Source: Phocicoccus schoeneichii (GTDB taxonomy: Bacteria; Bacillota; Bacilli; Staphylococcales; Salinicoccaceae). From it: a stretch of 64,000 nt of DNA. Shown piece after piece: positions 1-8,464 of this stretch (within the stretch, counting starts at the first letter, position 1; each line of letters opens with the position of its first letter). The translations under genes and the position numbers were made by a program. The DNA lies in contig NZ_BMDB01000002.1 in the NCBI RefSeq assembly GCF_014635565.1, forward strand, positions 229,787-293,786, in the 5' to 3' direction. The notes under the pieces were generated by a model. The model did no database searches, was not told the DNA's origin, and saw only the letters and a list, made by a program, of their open reading frames with translations.

Positions 1-1
1 A

Positions 2-319
2 AACGATTTTATTAATGAAAGATATAATTTCAAGTTCTTTAAAGGGAGAGCAAAAAATTTAAAAATGACCCCAAGTACTTTTGCATCCGTATTGTTCTCT
101 GTTAGAACAATAGATTCCGGCTTTAATGCAAATAAAAGAATTAGAATTCTTTCAGGTATTTCAGAAAAAACAAGTGTAGACTTTACTGAGACAGGGAATA
201 CGATTCTTACAGGTAAAGCAACAGCTGAAGTAAAACTATTGTTCTTACCACAGCTATTTCCTGGTGAAGTAAGTGGAAATAGTAAAACGTTTGATGTATC
301 AAAATATTATAACTATTAG
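2..319 (+). CDS. C-terminal part of an unrecognised protein (5' end outside window)
   Basis: The reading frame is open from the first bases of the window to a TAG stop, giving about 105 residues of a C-terminal region. I do not recognise a family. The visible part is rich in Phe, Lys, Ser and Thr, has no evident membrane segment and ends in KYYNY, so it may be a pseudopilin-like or exported protein. The next gene starts 15 bases after the stop with its own ribosome binding site, so they are probably co-transcribed. The neighbouring prepilin peptidase makes a pilus or secretion role plausible, but that is inference only. Confidence 0.5.
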   Translation, partial: NDFINERYNFKFFKGRAKNLKMTPSTFASVLFSVRTIDSGFNANKRIRILSGISEKTSVDFTETGNTILTGKATAEVKLLFLPQLFPGEVSGNSKTFDVSKYYNY

Positions 320-333
320 TGAGGAGAAAAATT

Positions 334-936
334 ATGAACAAAAAATTATTACTTTTATTACTTAGTGGAGCATTATTTTTATCCGCATGTAATGACGAAG
401 AATCTAACAATAATTCTGACAAAGAAACTACAAGTGAGGCTACAGAAGACACAAATAGTGAGTCAGAGGAATCGAATGAAGAAACAAATAATGAAGAAAA
501 AGTGTTTGACATCGGGGAAACGATTGATTTAGAAAGTTATGAATGGGAAGTTCCTTATCAAGTGACTGTTAAATCAGTAGATGTTACTAGAGAATACAAT
601 GGTGAAGATATAAATGACTATATTATAAATGCTCATGAGGCAGATAACTTTTTTGTAGCTAAAACAGTTATAAAAAACACAAGTGATGAACCTATGATTC
701 CAGGTGAGTATGTAGTACCAACACTTGGAAGAAATATGAATGGTAATGGTGAAGACTTTGTATTTGAATTATCTGAAGAACAGCTTTCAAAGGAACTTGC
801 TTCAGGAGAGGAAATTGAATTGGATTTTGTATTCCTAGAGAATCTAGAAAGTGTTGAGGATCCTGACGGAAACTTATTTTTACACTTTGAAGGTTATACT
901 GACAACCAAAAATCTTATGTAGTACCAACAAAATAA
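334..936 (+). CDS. DUF4352-like secreted lipoprotein
   Basis: A 200-residue lipoprotein. The signal peptide runs from MNKKLL to the lipobox LSAC, with the lipidated Cys near residue 18. A low-complexity Glu/Ser/Asn/Thr linker (about residues 22-55) is followed by a beta-rich domain whose pattern (VTVKSVDV, then NFFVAKTVIKNTSDEP) resembles DUF4352 immunoglobulin-like extracellular domains. The ATG at 334 is preferred over an upstream in-frame ATG at 319, because GAGGAG at 321-326 lies at the right distance and the signal peptide starts there. Likely anchored on the outer face of the membrane, with the linker crossing part of the wall. The specific role is unknown. Confidence 0.7.
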   Translation: MNKKLLLLLLSGALFLSACNDEESNNNSDKETTSEATEDTNSESEESNEETNNEEKVFDIGETIDLESYEWEVPYQVTVKSVDVTREYNGEDINDYIINAHEADNFFVAKTVIKNTSDEPMIPGEYVVPTLGRNMNGNGEDFVFELSEEQLSKELASGEEIELDFVFLENLESVEDPDGNLFLHFEGYTDNQKSYVVPTK

Positions 937-986
937 CTTATGTAAATATCCATGTTTAATGGATGATTTATATCCAGGGGGTAAAC

Positions 987-1514
987 ATGGATATTCAATT
1001 TATTTTTTTAGCAATTTTTTTATTAGTAGTATTTTACTATGACGCATTTAAACAAGTGATTCCTAACTGGTTAAATGTTATAGGAGTCTTAGGTGGTTTA
1101 GTAATTAACTTATTAGTAGGAAGTATAGATGGGTTATTATTCTCATTTCTAGGTGGATTAGTTTGTGGACTAATTCTCCTAGTCCTTTATATTTTTAAAG
1201 CATTGGGGGCAGGGGATGTTAAACTCTTTATTGCAATTGGATGTATAAGCGGGGTGCTGTTTGGGCTATATGCGCTGATGTATTCAATTATATTTGCTGG
1301 TGTTATTGGTGTTCTTTATCTAATATTCACAAGAACAATTTTCAAACAAATAACTCTAAGTGTAATACACATGAAGGAAAGTCTCCAAAAAAAATCTTTA
1401 ACACCAATGGATGAATTCAAAAAAAATGTTGCTACCAAGTTCCCATTTATTTATGCGGTATTACCTGGAGTAGCAGTTACATATTATTATATGATCATAC
1501 TAGGAGGTAACTAA
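987..1514 (+). CDS. A24-family prepilin peptidase (TadV/CpaA-like)
   Basis: A 175-residue polytopic membrane protein with about five to six hydrophobic segments. It keeps both catalytic Asp signatures of type IV prepilin peptidases: the first in YYDAFKQVIPN near the N-terminus, the second in the GxGD motif (GAGDVK, about residue 72). It lacks the N-terminal methyltransferase domain, as in the short TadV/CpaA type that processes Flp-like pilins. The ATG at 987 follows AGGGGG at 976-981; an in-frame ATG at 963 is less well placed. The stop overlaps the next start (TAATG). No pilin gene is visible, so the substrate probably lies upstream of the window. Confidence 0.85.
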   Translation: MDIQFIFLAIFLLVVFYYDAFKQVIPNWLNVIGVLGGLVINLLVGSIDGLLFSFLGGLVCGLILLVLYIFKALGAGDVKLFIAIGCISGVLFGLYALMYSIIFAGVIGVLYLIFTRTIFKQITLSVIHMKESLQKKSLTPMDEFKKNVATKFPFIYAVLPGVAVTYYYMIILGGN

Positions 1515-2926
1515 TGAATATTGGTCCAATAGAATTTAGTAGTGAAGAAGATATTATAAAACTAAAATGTACAAACGTTGATTTGAAGATACAAGATCTA
1601 GAATCATTAGCATATAAAATGTTAGACCACAATGATATACCTCAGTTACTTCCAATAAATTTCAATAAAAAAAATCATCAGGTAAATATTGAGTACAATA
1701 AAAAAGGATATATTTCATTATCAGAATATCTTGAAAAAAATACTATAGAGTACTCTCGGTTTTATGAAATTTCACTAGCAATAATCAATGCAATAAAATC
1801 CGCACCAAATTATCTTTTAAACAAAGAGAAGTTTATTTTAGATCAATCAAAAATCTATTTAGGTAAATTAATGTCGGATGTTAGAATTTTATATGTTCCT
1901 ATAAATGAGTATGATTCGAAAGAAAATGTTGAAATTTCATTTAAGAGGTTGATGTTCGATCTTTTAAAAAATGTAAAAGATATTTCTAACAGTAATTTCA
2001 TAACACTAACAGAATTTTTAAAAGATGATAACTTTACGTTGGACAATTTTAGAAAGCTTCTTGTTGATGTATCACAGGGAATTAATACAATTACCAACTC
2101 TTACATTGATGAAAATGAAAAAGTTGATTATAAAACAGTTAAGGAACTACCTGCCCCTAGTAGAAAAGAAAAGTTATACTCATCTTTAATTGCAGCTATA
2201 CTTATTGCCATTATTTGGAGTCAATTACCTACTGGAACTGACCTACAGCTAGCAATTGCTTTCCTATTAACAGTTGGGGTACTTGCTCTACTTTATGTTT
2301 ATTTTAAAGTGTGGAGACCAGGTGTCGAAAAGATTGAAGTTAAAAAGAAAACAAAACCTAAAAAACAAAAAAATGTTGAGCCGTCTATAGATTTAAGCCC
2401 ATTAGATTCAAAGGCAGAGCAAATTAGAGAAAAAGACTTTGATTCATTCTATTTTAATACAGAAATTGAAGCGTCTGTAGAGCCTAAAGAGTTAAAATCT
2501 GAGGTTACAGAAAATGAAACAGAACAAAGCCTAGTTGAAACAGAAGATTCATTTGTACTATCTGATAAAACAACCTTACTGGATGATGAAGAAGAATTAA
2601 AGAGAAACGTAAAAATGAATACTCTATCAGAGTCATACGGAAATTTATATGTAGGAGAAAGCAGAATCACTCTTCAAAATGATTTCGAACTCATTGGTCG
2701 AGAAAGACTCGAGCAAATGGTTTCTAAAGAATTTCCAACTGTTTCCAATAAACATCTAGAAGTAAAAAATGAAGAGAATAATATCTTTGTTAGAGATTTA
2801 GGATCAAGTAATGGAACTAAGAAAAATGGAGAATCTATAAAACCACTTACATTTTATAAACTTAGTGATGGCGATGAACTAACATTAGGAAATACTCTTG
2901 TTGTATTTAAAGTGGATGTGATGTAA
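1514..2926 (+). CDS. DUF6382-like membrane protein with C-terminal FHA domain
   Basis: A 470-residue protein in three parts. The N-terminal ~200 residues resemble the DUF6382 type (degenerate, kinase-like fold suspected) found fused to FHA domains in Firmicutes. Two adjacent hydrophobic segments follow (about residues 222-265). After a long acidic linker, an FHA domain occupies about residues 375-468. The FHA core is visible: GR in LIGRE, then SNKH, then DLGSSNGT, the residues that bind phosphothreonine. It overlaps both neighbours by one base (TAATG) and sits directly before a PP2C phosphatase and a Ser/Thr kinase, so it is likely a reader of their phosphorylation. The domain name is from memory; the FHA assignment is firm. 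Confidence 0.75.
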   Translation: MNIGPIEFSSEEDIIKLKCTNVDLKIQDLESLAYKMLDHNDIPQLLPINFNKKNHQVNIEYNKKGYISLSEYLEKNTIEYSRFYEISLAIINAIKSAPNYLLNKEKFILDQSKIYLGKLMSDVRILYVPINEYDSKENVEISFKRLMFDLLKNVKDISNSNFITLTEFLKDDNFTLDNFRKLLVDVSQGINTITNSYIDENEKVDYKTVKELPAPSRKEKLYSSLIAAILIAIIWSQLPTGTDLQLAIAFLLTVGVLALLYVYFKVWRPGVEKIEVKKKTKPKKQKNVEPSIDLSPLDSKAEQIREKDFDSFYFNTEIEASVEPKELKSEVTENETEQSLVETEDSFVLSDKTTLLDDEEELKRNVKMNTLSESYGNLYVGESRITLQNDFELIGRERLEQMVSKEFPTVSNKHLEVKNEENNIFVRDLGSSNGTKKNGESIKPLTFYKLSDGDELTLGNTLVVFKVDVM

Positions 2927-3705
2927 TGTACGTGGATAATATTGGTATTATTAATGCAAAGGGCAGGTTTAAAGAACAAAATGAAGATTATCATCTAGTA
3001 GTAAAAAATACTTTAAATAATGATAAAACTTCCTATTTTGCTTGTATTGCTGATGGTATGGGTGGTTATGATAATGCTAATGTTGCGAGTCACTTTGTTA
3101 TTGATTCTTTAGAAAATTGGTGGAAAAACTACCTATCTAACCATACAAATGTAGATCATTTGATTAATGAATTGGATTCAGAACTAAGTAAAGAAATTAG
3201 TAAACTAAATCATGAATTAATCGAAAAAGGAAAATTGGAAGAGCTTAAATATGGAACAACACTTTCTATACTAATCATCATTGAAAATGTATATTTTGTA
3301 TATCATGTTGGAGATGGAAGAGTGTATAGATATGATAGTAACTTGAAATTTGAAAAAGGTACAATTCCTTTAGATGAGAAAAATGGTTTGACGCAACTTA
3401 CCCTAGATCACACTATATCTAATCTTAGTCAATATCCAAATGCAAATACTGGTACTTTGACACAATGTATAGGTGTAAAAGGAGAAGTGGATGTATTTCA
3501 GACATTTGGAACTTTCAATAAAAATACATTTTTTATTTTATGTACAGATGGAGTGTATAAAAGTTTTGAGAAAAGTGAGTTTGAACAATTCTTTAGTAGT
3601 GAAAAGACTGCTCAAGAAATTGTAGATAATGTGTATAATGAAATAAAAGATAGAGAGTTTACTGATGATATTTGCTTAATTATTATTAATGATTTAATAG
3701 ACTAA
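2926..3705 (+). CDS. PP2C-family Ser/Thr protein phosphatase
   Basis: A 259-residue cytosolic phosphatase. Metal-binding PP2C motifs are in order: KEQNEDYH near residue 20, ADGMGGYDNAN near 45, GDGRVYR near 125, CTDGVY near 207 and DDICLIII close to the C-terminus. It should dephosphorylate Ser/Thr residues, presumably those modified by the kinase encoded immediately downstream. Its ATG overlaps the stop of the FHA gene (TAATG), so translation is probably coupled. Length is typical for bacterial PrpC/Stp1-type enzymes. This is a second, locus-specific phosphatase, since the usual Stp1 gene sits in a different context in staphylococci. Confidence 0.9.
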   Translation: MYVDNIGIINAKGRFKEQNEDYHLVVKNTLNNDKTSYFACIADGMGGYDNANVASHFVIDSLENWWKNYLSNHTNVDHLINELDSELSKEISKLNHELIEKGKLEELKYGTTLSILIIIENVYFVYHVGDGRVYRYDSNLKFEKGTIPLDEKNGLTQLTLDHTISNLSQYPNANTGTLTQCIGVKGEVDVFQTFGTFNKNTFFILCTDGVYKSFEKSEFEQFFSSEKTAQEIVDNVYNEIKDREFTDDICLIIINDLID

Positions 3706-3722
3706 TATTGGGGGTGCCTCAT

Positions 3723-4475
3723 TTGAATCTAGAACATAAAGACTTCAAAGTAATAAATCATATTACTGATGGAGGTGCCTCTAAAATATATAAAATTAAT
3801 TATAATAATGAAATTTGTATTCTTAAAATTAGTAAAGATCAAAACTATATTAATCAGGTTCAAATAGATAATGAAATTGAGGTACACCAGTTGATATCTC
3901 ATAATCATATTCCTACATTAAAAGGAACTCTAGTTATAGATGAAAGAAAAGCAATAATTTTAAGCTTTATAAAAGGCAATAACCTCGCTCATTTAATTGA
4001 GAATAAAAAAGTAAAGTTCAATAATGAAGAAACTAAAAAAATTATTTTAAACTTGGCTAATATTATTAAAGATTTTCACAGAGTAAAACCCTCAATAATT
4101 TTAAGAGATATTAAGCCTTCCAACATCATAATTAATGAAATGTTGGAAGTTTTTATTGTTGATTTCGGGATTTCTACAAATGGTATGACAAAAACTGCAA
4201 ATAAAGCGTTTGGAACAAGGGGGTTTACAGCCCCTGAAGCTCATAACAACGGCGTCTATGGCATAACCTCTGATATTTACTCTATTGGCGCAACATATCA
4301 ATTTATTGAAACAATAGAGAATCTAAAATCAACAAGAATTATTGATAAGTGTATGAAGCACAATGAGAATGAAAGATATCAAACTATCGATGAACTACTT
4401 ATAGATTTAGAGTATGAAAATAAAATCTCATTATTCATCAAGAAAATAAAAAGCATATTCTTTAAAAGGAGTTAG
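3723..4475 (+). CDS. Hanks-type Ser/Thr protein kinase, catalytic domain only
   Basis: A 250-residue soluble kinase without membrane segment or PASTA repeats. Visible motifs: Gly-rich loop DGGASKIYKI, ATP-binding Lys in ICILKIS, catalytic loop ILRDIKPSNII (the usual His of HRD is Leu, the Asp and Asn are kept), VDFGIS for the metal-binding DFG and TAPEAH for the APE motif. The start is read as TTG at 3723 because GGGGGTG at 3710-3716 is well spaced before it; an upstream in-frame TTG at 3708 would have no ribosome site. It follows the phosphatase by 17 bases and probably pairs with it. Targets are unknown, but the FHA protein is a natural reader. Confidence 0.88.
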   Translation: MNLEHKDFKVINHITDGGASKIYKINYNNEICILKISKDQNYINQVQIDNEIEVHQLISHNHIPTLKGTLVIDERKAIILSFIKGNNLAHLIENKKVKFNNEETKKIILNLANIIKDFHRVKPSIILRDIKPSNIIINEMLEVFIVDFGISTNGMTKTANKAFGTRGFTAPEAHNNGVYGITSDIYSIGATYQFIETIENLKSTRIIDKCMKHNENERYQTIDELLIDLEYENKISLFIKKIKSIFFKRS

Positions 4476-4480
4476 ACATT

Positions 4481-5683
4481 ATGAAACGTATACTAGCAAT
4501 GGTTATATTTTGCTTAATTTTAGCAGGATGTGGAAATAAGGCGGCCGACAACTTAACTTCTTATAAAGAAGCTGTTCTAAATGAAGATTCATCAGCACTT
4601 ATTTCACTAGTAGAAATGGAGGATGAAGAGCTCACTGAGGATGAAGCAGAGGCGTATTTTAAACTTATCAACGAAATGTATTCTGAGGAAGAATTTACTG
4701 AGCTTGTTGATAAGGAAATAGAACGAATGGAAGCCAAAGCAAAGTCCGGTGAAATTAAACCAGATTCTGATCTTGGATTTGAATTTTTACTAATTGAAAA
4801 TGACGGTGAAGTAGAGTTAGAGATTCCGAGATATAAGATTGGTCTAGATTTACCTTCAAGTACTTATCAAATTACTGCTGGAGTAAATGACTTAACAGTA
4901 GAAAATCCACATGGTAATAACTATCAGGAAATTGGCGTGTATGTTCCTGGTATATATAAAATTGAAGGAACAGCTACAAAAGATACTGTTGAAGGAGACT
5001 ACAGTATTTCTATTGACTTTACAAAGCCACAAAATGAACGTGCGTCTATAGATGGTAATGTTTATAGCTTTAGAATTGATCAGGGTTATTCAAATACTAC
5101 AATCAAAAAAGTATTTGTTAACGGTGAAGAAGTATCAAAAAATGAAAACGATATGTATAGTGTGAAACTCGAAAATAATACTCCTACAATAAAAACTATA
5201 ATCGATTTTCAAGGAAAAGAAGTTGAGTCTAAAGAAGTTAAACAAGATCTAAAATATATTGGAATTAACAGTATACCTCTTGAAATTGATGAGTCCAAGT
5301 TACAAGAAGCAGAAGAGGATAATAAATCTAGTAAAGGTGTTGAAAACACAATTACTTCATTATTCGAGGGCACTGCAACAGGATTATCTCTAACTTCTGC
5401 TGATGCAGCTGTTAAAAAAGCGTTAATTAAGAATGATTTCGCAGATAATGATGTACATGCAGAATATGAGAAGTTAATAGATAAGTATGCAGAAAAAGGT
5501 GCAAAGTTCGAATTCTCAGTGCCAACAACTAAGAAATTAAGTGAAGATAAAAATGATTTCACATATGAAGTGTCTTCGGAACTAACTAAAGATGGAAAAC
5601 CTGTAGATTCATTAAAGTTTGAAATGGAATTTGTGAAGAAGAACGATAAGATGCTTATTAAATCTGTCAAAGAAGTTGAGTAA
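4481..5683 (+). CDS. TcaA-like lipoprotein, paralogue 1
   Basis: A 400-residue lipoprotein with signal peptide and lipobox LAGC (Cys near residue 17). The region after it (SYKEAVLNEDSSALISLVEM, then LTEDEAEAYFKL) looks like the second domain of TcaA/YvbJ-family envelope proteins, and the C-terminal ~100 residues resemble the NTF2-like end of that family. Unlike TcaA it has no N-terminal zinc ribbon and no membrane helix. It starts 5 bases after the kinase stop, so it belongs to the same operon. It is paralogous and equal in length to the protein on the opposite strand at 5958-7160. TcaA affects glycopeptide susceptibility in staphylococci; a similar role here is untested. Confidence 0.72.
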   Translation: MKRILAMVIFCLILAGCGNKAADNLTSYKEAVLNEDSSALISLVEMEDEELTEDEAEAYFKLINEMYSEEEFTELVDKEIERMEAKAKSGEIKPDSDLGFEFLLIENDGEVELEIPRYKIGLDLPSSTYQITAGVNDLTVENPHGNNYQEIGVYVPGIYKIEGTATKDTVEGDYSISIDFTKPQNERASIDGNVYSFRIDQGYSNTTIKKVFVNGEEVSKNENDMYSVKLENNTPTIKTIIDFQGKEVESKEVKQDLKYIGINSIPLEIDESKLQEAEEDNKSSKGVENTITSLFEGTATGLSLTSADAAVKKALIKNDFADNDVHAEYEKLIDKYAEKGAKFEFSVPTTKKLSEDKNDFTYEVSSELTKDGKPVDSLKFEMEFVKKNDKMLIKSVKEVE

Positions 5684-5690
5684 AACTATA

Positions 5691-5728
5691 GCGCATGCCT
5701 AATTATCTTAGGTATGCGTATTTTTATC
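5691..5728 (+). terminator. Rho-independent terminator of the kinase/lipoprotein operon
   Basis: A 12-bp stem with G-U pairs (GCGCATGCCTAA at 5691-5702 with TTAGGTATGCGT at 5708-5719) is followed by ATTTTTATCTT. It lies 7 bases after the lipoprotein stop. Confidence 0.8.
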
Positions 5729-5740
5729 TTGTTATTATAT

Positions 5741-5868
5741 AAATTTGGAGGTCTTACAGGCTTTAGTGCCTAAAGGGAAATTTTTGGATCTTCCGTGGAG
5801 AACGTGGTGAGTATGCGCTCGTCAGCTGCATGGTAGCTCCGGGCTTCGAGTTCGACAACTTTAAACTC
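5741..5868 (+). pseudogene. Decayed second copy of the DUF985 cupin gene (start region deleted)
   Basis: The segment matches the intact cupin gene at 7981-8463 closely but is shortened. Its first bases (AAATTTGGAGGT) equal the cupin ribosome-site region at 7964-7975, then jump directly into the 3' half corresponding to 8265 onward (CTTTAGTGCCTAAAGGGA and onward to about 8380). The join falls on GAGGT, which occurs at both 7971-7975 and 8260-8264, so a 289-bp deletion between 5-bp direct repeats explains it. The start codon and first ~95 codons are gone, and similarity ends near 5868. No function as a protein is expected. Confidence 0.85.
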
Positions 5869-5894
5869 AAAAGTATGTTTCCTTTTTTTCATAC

Positions 5895-5939
5895 AAAAGC
5901 ACCCCTTAAGTTGGATATTAAGTCCAACTTAAGGGGTGC
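5895..5939 (-). terminator. Terminator for the minus-strand TcaA-like gene
   Basis: A perfect 17-bp inverted repeat (5899-5915 with 5923-5939, 7-base loop). Read on the minus strand it is followed by TTTTGTAT, and it lies 19 bases after the stop of the gene at 5958-7160. It separates that gene from the cupin remnant. Confidence 0.75.
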
Positions 5940-5957
5940 AGATCAATGCGTTCTCTC

Positions 5958-7160
5958 TTACTTATTTTTTGTATATTCTTTAATAATCATGGTGTCATCT
6001 TTTTTAATAAATTTAAATGTAAAGTTATTGGTTTGTAAATGCTCATCGTTTTTAGTGATTTCAACTTCAACGTTATAAGTATAGTCTGAATGCTCACCGA
6101 TAGGCTCTGCTTTACTTATTTCATAAGTAAATTTAGCATTTGTATCTGCAATTTCATTGATATAATTAATATAATTTGTATTTAACTCATCATCAGCAAA
6201 TCGATGCTTGAGCATCATATTTCTATCTTTTTCTTTATTACTTAAAGCATTTTCTGATTGAACAGCTAATAGTTTGAGTGCCAAATCAATAGCGCGTTCA
6301 TCCTTTATTTCTTGTTCTATATTAGCGAGAGATTCTTCTGGGACTTCCAACTCAAATATAGTTGTTTCAAAGAAATCAGGATTGAAATTAATAGGATCTA
6401 GCGTAAAATCTTTTCCTTTATACTCAGACATGACTTCAAGAACAACTTCTTTTGAATCTGACTTGAAATAGTAAATATTTTCATCATATTTAGTGTCAGT
6501 TATATCGTTCCCGTCAACAGAAACTGATTTTATGGGCAACCGTGTATTATCTAAATTAATTTCCACAGCGTACAGATCACCTGATAATGTCACACGCTCA
6601 TCCGCATTCTTATTGAAATCAATATCAATAGTAAAGTTTACATCAGTGTCCCCTTTGTTCCCTTTACCACTATAGTTCATGATTATAGGTACAGATTTAC
6701 CTAGAACTTTTTCATACTTATACGGTTGATTAACTGTCAGGTCATTAATACCAAATTTTACAGGAAACTGACCTTCTGGGAAATTAGTAGCAAGTTCGTA
6801 CCTAGGAATTGATAAGCGAATGTCCTTGTTTTCAATTTTTGTTACAGTTAATAAGGAGTAATCATTCTGTTTTTTAGGTGAAAGTACCACTTCTTCTGTC
6901 CCTTTTTTTAGAGTATCAACAAGTTCTGTTAACTCTTTTGTTAAAGATTCCTCATCATATTGTTCGTGAATTAGCTTAAGATACCCCTCTGCTTCATCTT
7001 CAGTAAGTGGTTCGTCTTCCATTTCGATAATGTCAATTAAAGCTTCTGTGTCTTTCTCTAGAACTGCTGTTTTATATGTATCTATTTTTGTGTCATACGT
7101 ATTACTACAACCTGCTAATATGAACACAAAACCCAATAATATTAGTAATTTTCTATACAT
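5958..7160 (-). CDS. TcaA-like lipoprotein, paralogue 2
   Basis: A 400-residue lipoprotein, the same length as the one at 4481-5683 and similar in design: lipobox LAGC near residue 17, TYKTAVLEKDTEALIDIIEM followed by LTEDEAEGYLKL, a beta-rich middle (IPRYELATNFPEG) and an NTF2-like C-terminal part (NYINYINEIADTNAKFTYEI). The start at 7160 is chosen because GGAGGG lies just upstream of this ATG and the signal peptide begins here; an in-frame codon 12 residues further upstream lacks both. It is downstream of the half-length paralogue on the same strand. The role is presumably in the cell envelope. Confidence 0.72.
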   Translation of the reverse strand: MYRKLLILLGFVFILAGCSNTYDTKIDTYKTAVLEKDTEALIDIIEMEDEPLTEDEAEGYLKLIHEQYDEESLTKELTELVDTLKKGTEEVVLSPKKQNDYSLLTVTKIENKDIRLSIPRYELATNFPEGQFPVKFGINDLTVNQPYKYEKVLGKSVPIIMNYSGKGNKGDTDVNFTIDIDFNKNADERVTLSGDLYAVEINLDNTRLPIKSVSVDGNDITDTKYDENIYYFKSDSKEVVLEVMSEYKGKDFTLDPINFNPDFFETTIFELEVPEESLANIEQEIKDERAIDLALKLLAVQSENALSNKEKDRNMMLKHRFADDELNTNYINYINEIADTNAKFTYEISKAEPIGEHSDYTYNVEVEITKNDEHLQTNNFTFKFIKKDDTMIIKEYTKNK

Positions 7161-7188
7161 ATTTCCCTCCTGAAATGATATAAAGTTT

Positions 7189-7222
7189 AACCACACAAAG
7201 AAATCTACTTCTCTGTGTGGTT
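7189..7222 (-). terminator. Possible hairpin between the two minus-strand lipoprotein genes
   Basis: AACCACACA (7189-7197) pairs with TGTGTGGTT (7214-7222) with further pairing inside. The following T-tract on the minus strand is weak (TTAAACTTTA), so it may only attenuate read-through from 7239-7829 into 5958-7160. Confidence 0.45.
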
Positions 7223-7238
7223 AGAAAATACATGTATC

Positions 7239-7829
7239 TTAAAGTTCTACAATTACACGATCATCTTCGGGATTGTTGAAGTTTATTTTTAGAGTGTATG
7301 GGAATTCCTTATCTTCATATCTTACTTTAGCTGTTGCCTTATATTCAGTAATACCAGGTGCAATTTTTCCAATGTGAATTCTTTTTGTAGTATCAGTCCA
7401 TTCTTGAACCTCTAATGGGCCATACTGAATCGTATAGATACCTGGTGGGAATTCCGCAGTCACACTATATCTTGGAATGCGTACTTGTAGTTCCCCATTT
7501 CTAGTTTGGAAAGAAGCAATTTCGTATCTTTCCCCTTTTGTTGAAGACAACGAGCTACTGTTTGCATCATCTTTAAAATCATCAATAATCGCATCTATGG
7601 CTTCTTCAAATTCTTCTTCACTATAGTTATCTTTTATTAAAGCAAAATAGCCTTCAGCTTCTTCTTCCGTGAGATCAGTCATTGACATCTCCGCCATGTT
7701 AATAAGCGCTTCACTATCTTCATCTAAAACTGCTTTTTTAAAATCTTCTACTACAGCTGTTTCTTCACTGCTACCACAACCTGCTAATAAAAGAGTGAAT
7801 CCTAGCAAAATAAGAAGTTTTTTAAACAT
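7239..7829 (-). CDS. Half-length TcaA-like lipoprotein, paralogue 3
   Basis: A 196-residue lipoprotein homologous to the N-terminal halves of its two 400-residue neighbours: lipobox LAGC, then FKKAVLDEDSEALINMAEM and LTEEEAEGYFAL, then a beta-rich segment (IPRYSVTAEFPPGIYTI). It stops after NFNNPEDDRVIVEL, exactly where the longer paralogues continue into a second beta domain and the NTF2-like part. It may therefore be a truncated but still expressed copy; the ribosome site (GGGAGA) and signal peptide are intact. Paralogy and order suggest local duplication. Confidence 0.7.
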   Translation of the reverse strand: MFKKLLILLGFTLLLAGCGSSEETAVVEDFKKAVLDEDSEALINMAEMSMTDLTEEEAEGYFALIKDNYSEEEFEEAIDAIIDDFKDDANSSSLSSTKGERYEIASFQTRNGELQVRIPRYSVTAEFPPGIYTIQYGPLEVQEWTDTTKRIHIGKIAPGITEYKATAKVRYEDKEFPYTLKINFNNPEDDRVIVEL

Positions 7830-7980
7830 AATTTTCTCCCTTCAGATTTAATAGATAAGCTAAATTTATCATATTATGTAAGTGGTTTCCATAAAATGTA
7901 GAAACTTTAACATAGAATTAATGGTACACATAAAACATTAATATTATAATGAAAAGAATAGTGAAATTTGGAGGTCATTC

Positions 7981-8463
7981 ATGAAAACGAGTCAGTATTG
8001 GATTGATCATTTAAAGTTAGAGCGTCATGTTGAGGGTGGGTATTTTAGACAGGTGTTAAAGTCAGATTCTCATCACGGTGATCGTGCGCTCTACACGAGT
8101 ATTTACTTTCTCTTAGAGCACGGCAATCCGTCGCATCTGCATCAATTAACTGCTGATGAGGTGTGGTATTACCATGCCGGGCATTCTCTCACTGTTCATA
8201 CAATTTCTGAAAGTGGAGAATACGAGGCAATTAAACTCGGTACGGATCTCGAAAATGGTGAGGTTTTACAGGCTTTAGTGCCTAAAGGGACAATATTTGG
8301 GTCTTCTGTGGATAATGTGGGTGAGTATGCACTCGTCAGCTGCATGGTTGCTCCCGGGTTCGAGTTCGACGATTTTAAACTATTCACTCAAGATGAACTC
8401 ATGGAAAAGTTTCCACAACACGAAGCGGTTATCAGAAAATACGCACTTAAAGAGATTGAATAA
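7981..8463 (+). CDS. DUF985/Cupin_5 family protein
   Basis: A 160-residue single-domain cupin. The family pattern is clear: HVEGGYFRQVLKS at the N-terminus, TSIYFLLEHGNPSHLHQLTA with the metal-type His residues, then DEVWYYHAGHSLTVH and the late CMVAPGFEFDDFKLF block. Proteins of this family bind small molecules and some have been linked to sugar-nucleotide or epimerase-like chemistry; the substrate is unknown. The ATG follows TTTGGAGGTCATTC with good spacing. A deleted copy lies at 5741-5868. It is convergent with the gene at 8501-9196 and shares a terminator with it. Confidence 0.85.
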   Translation: MKTSQYWIDHLKLERHVEGGYFRQVLKSDSHHGDRALYTSIYFLLEHGNPSHLHQLTADEVWYYHAGHSLTVHTISESGEYEAIKLGTDLENGEVLQALVPKGTIFGSSVDNVGEYALVSCMVAPGFEFDDFKLFTQDELMEKFPQHEAVIRKYALKEIE

Positions 8464-8464
8464 A

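Noticed and set aside
5899..5939. 17-bp perfect inverted repeat as an insertion-element end or operator
   Set aside because: It is single, followed by T residues on the minus strand and placed just after a stop codon, which fits a terminator.
5830..6078. Open frame of 82 codons on the plus strand
   Set aside because: It runs from the cupin remnant through the terminator hairpin into the antisense of the TcaA-like gene; it has no ribosome site and a nonsense-like composition.
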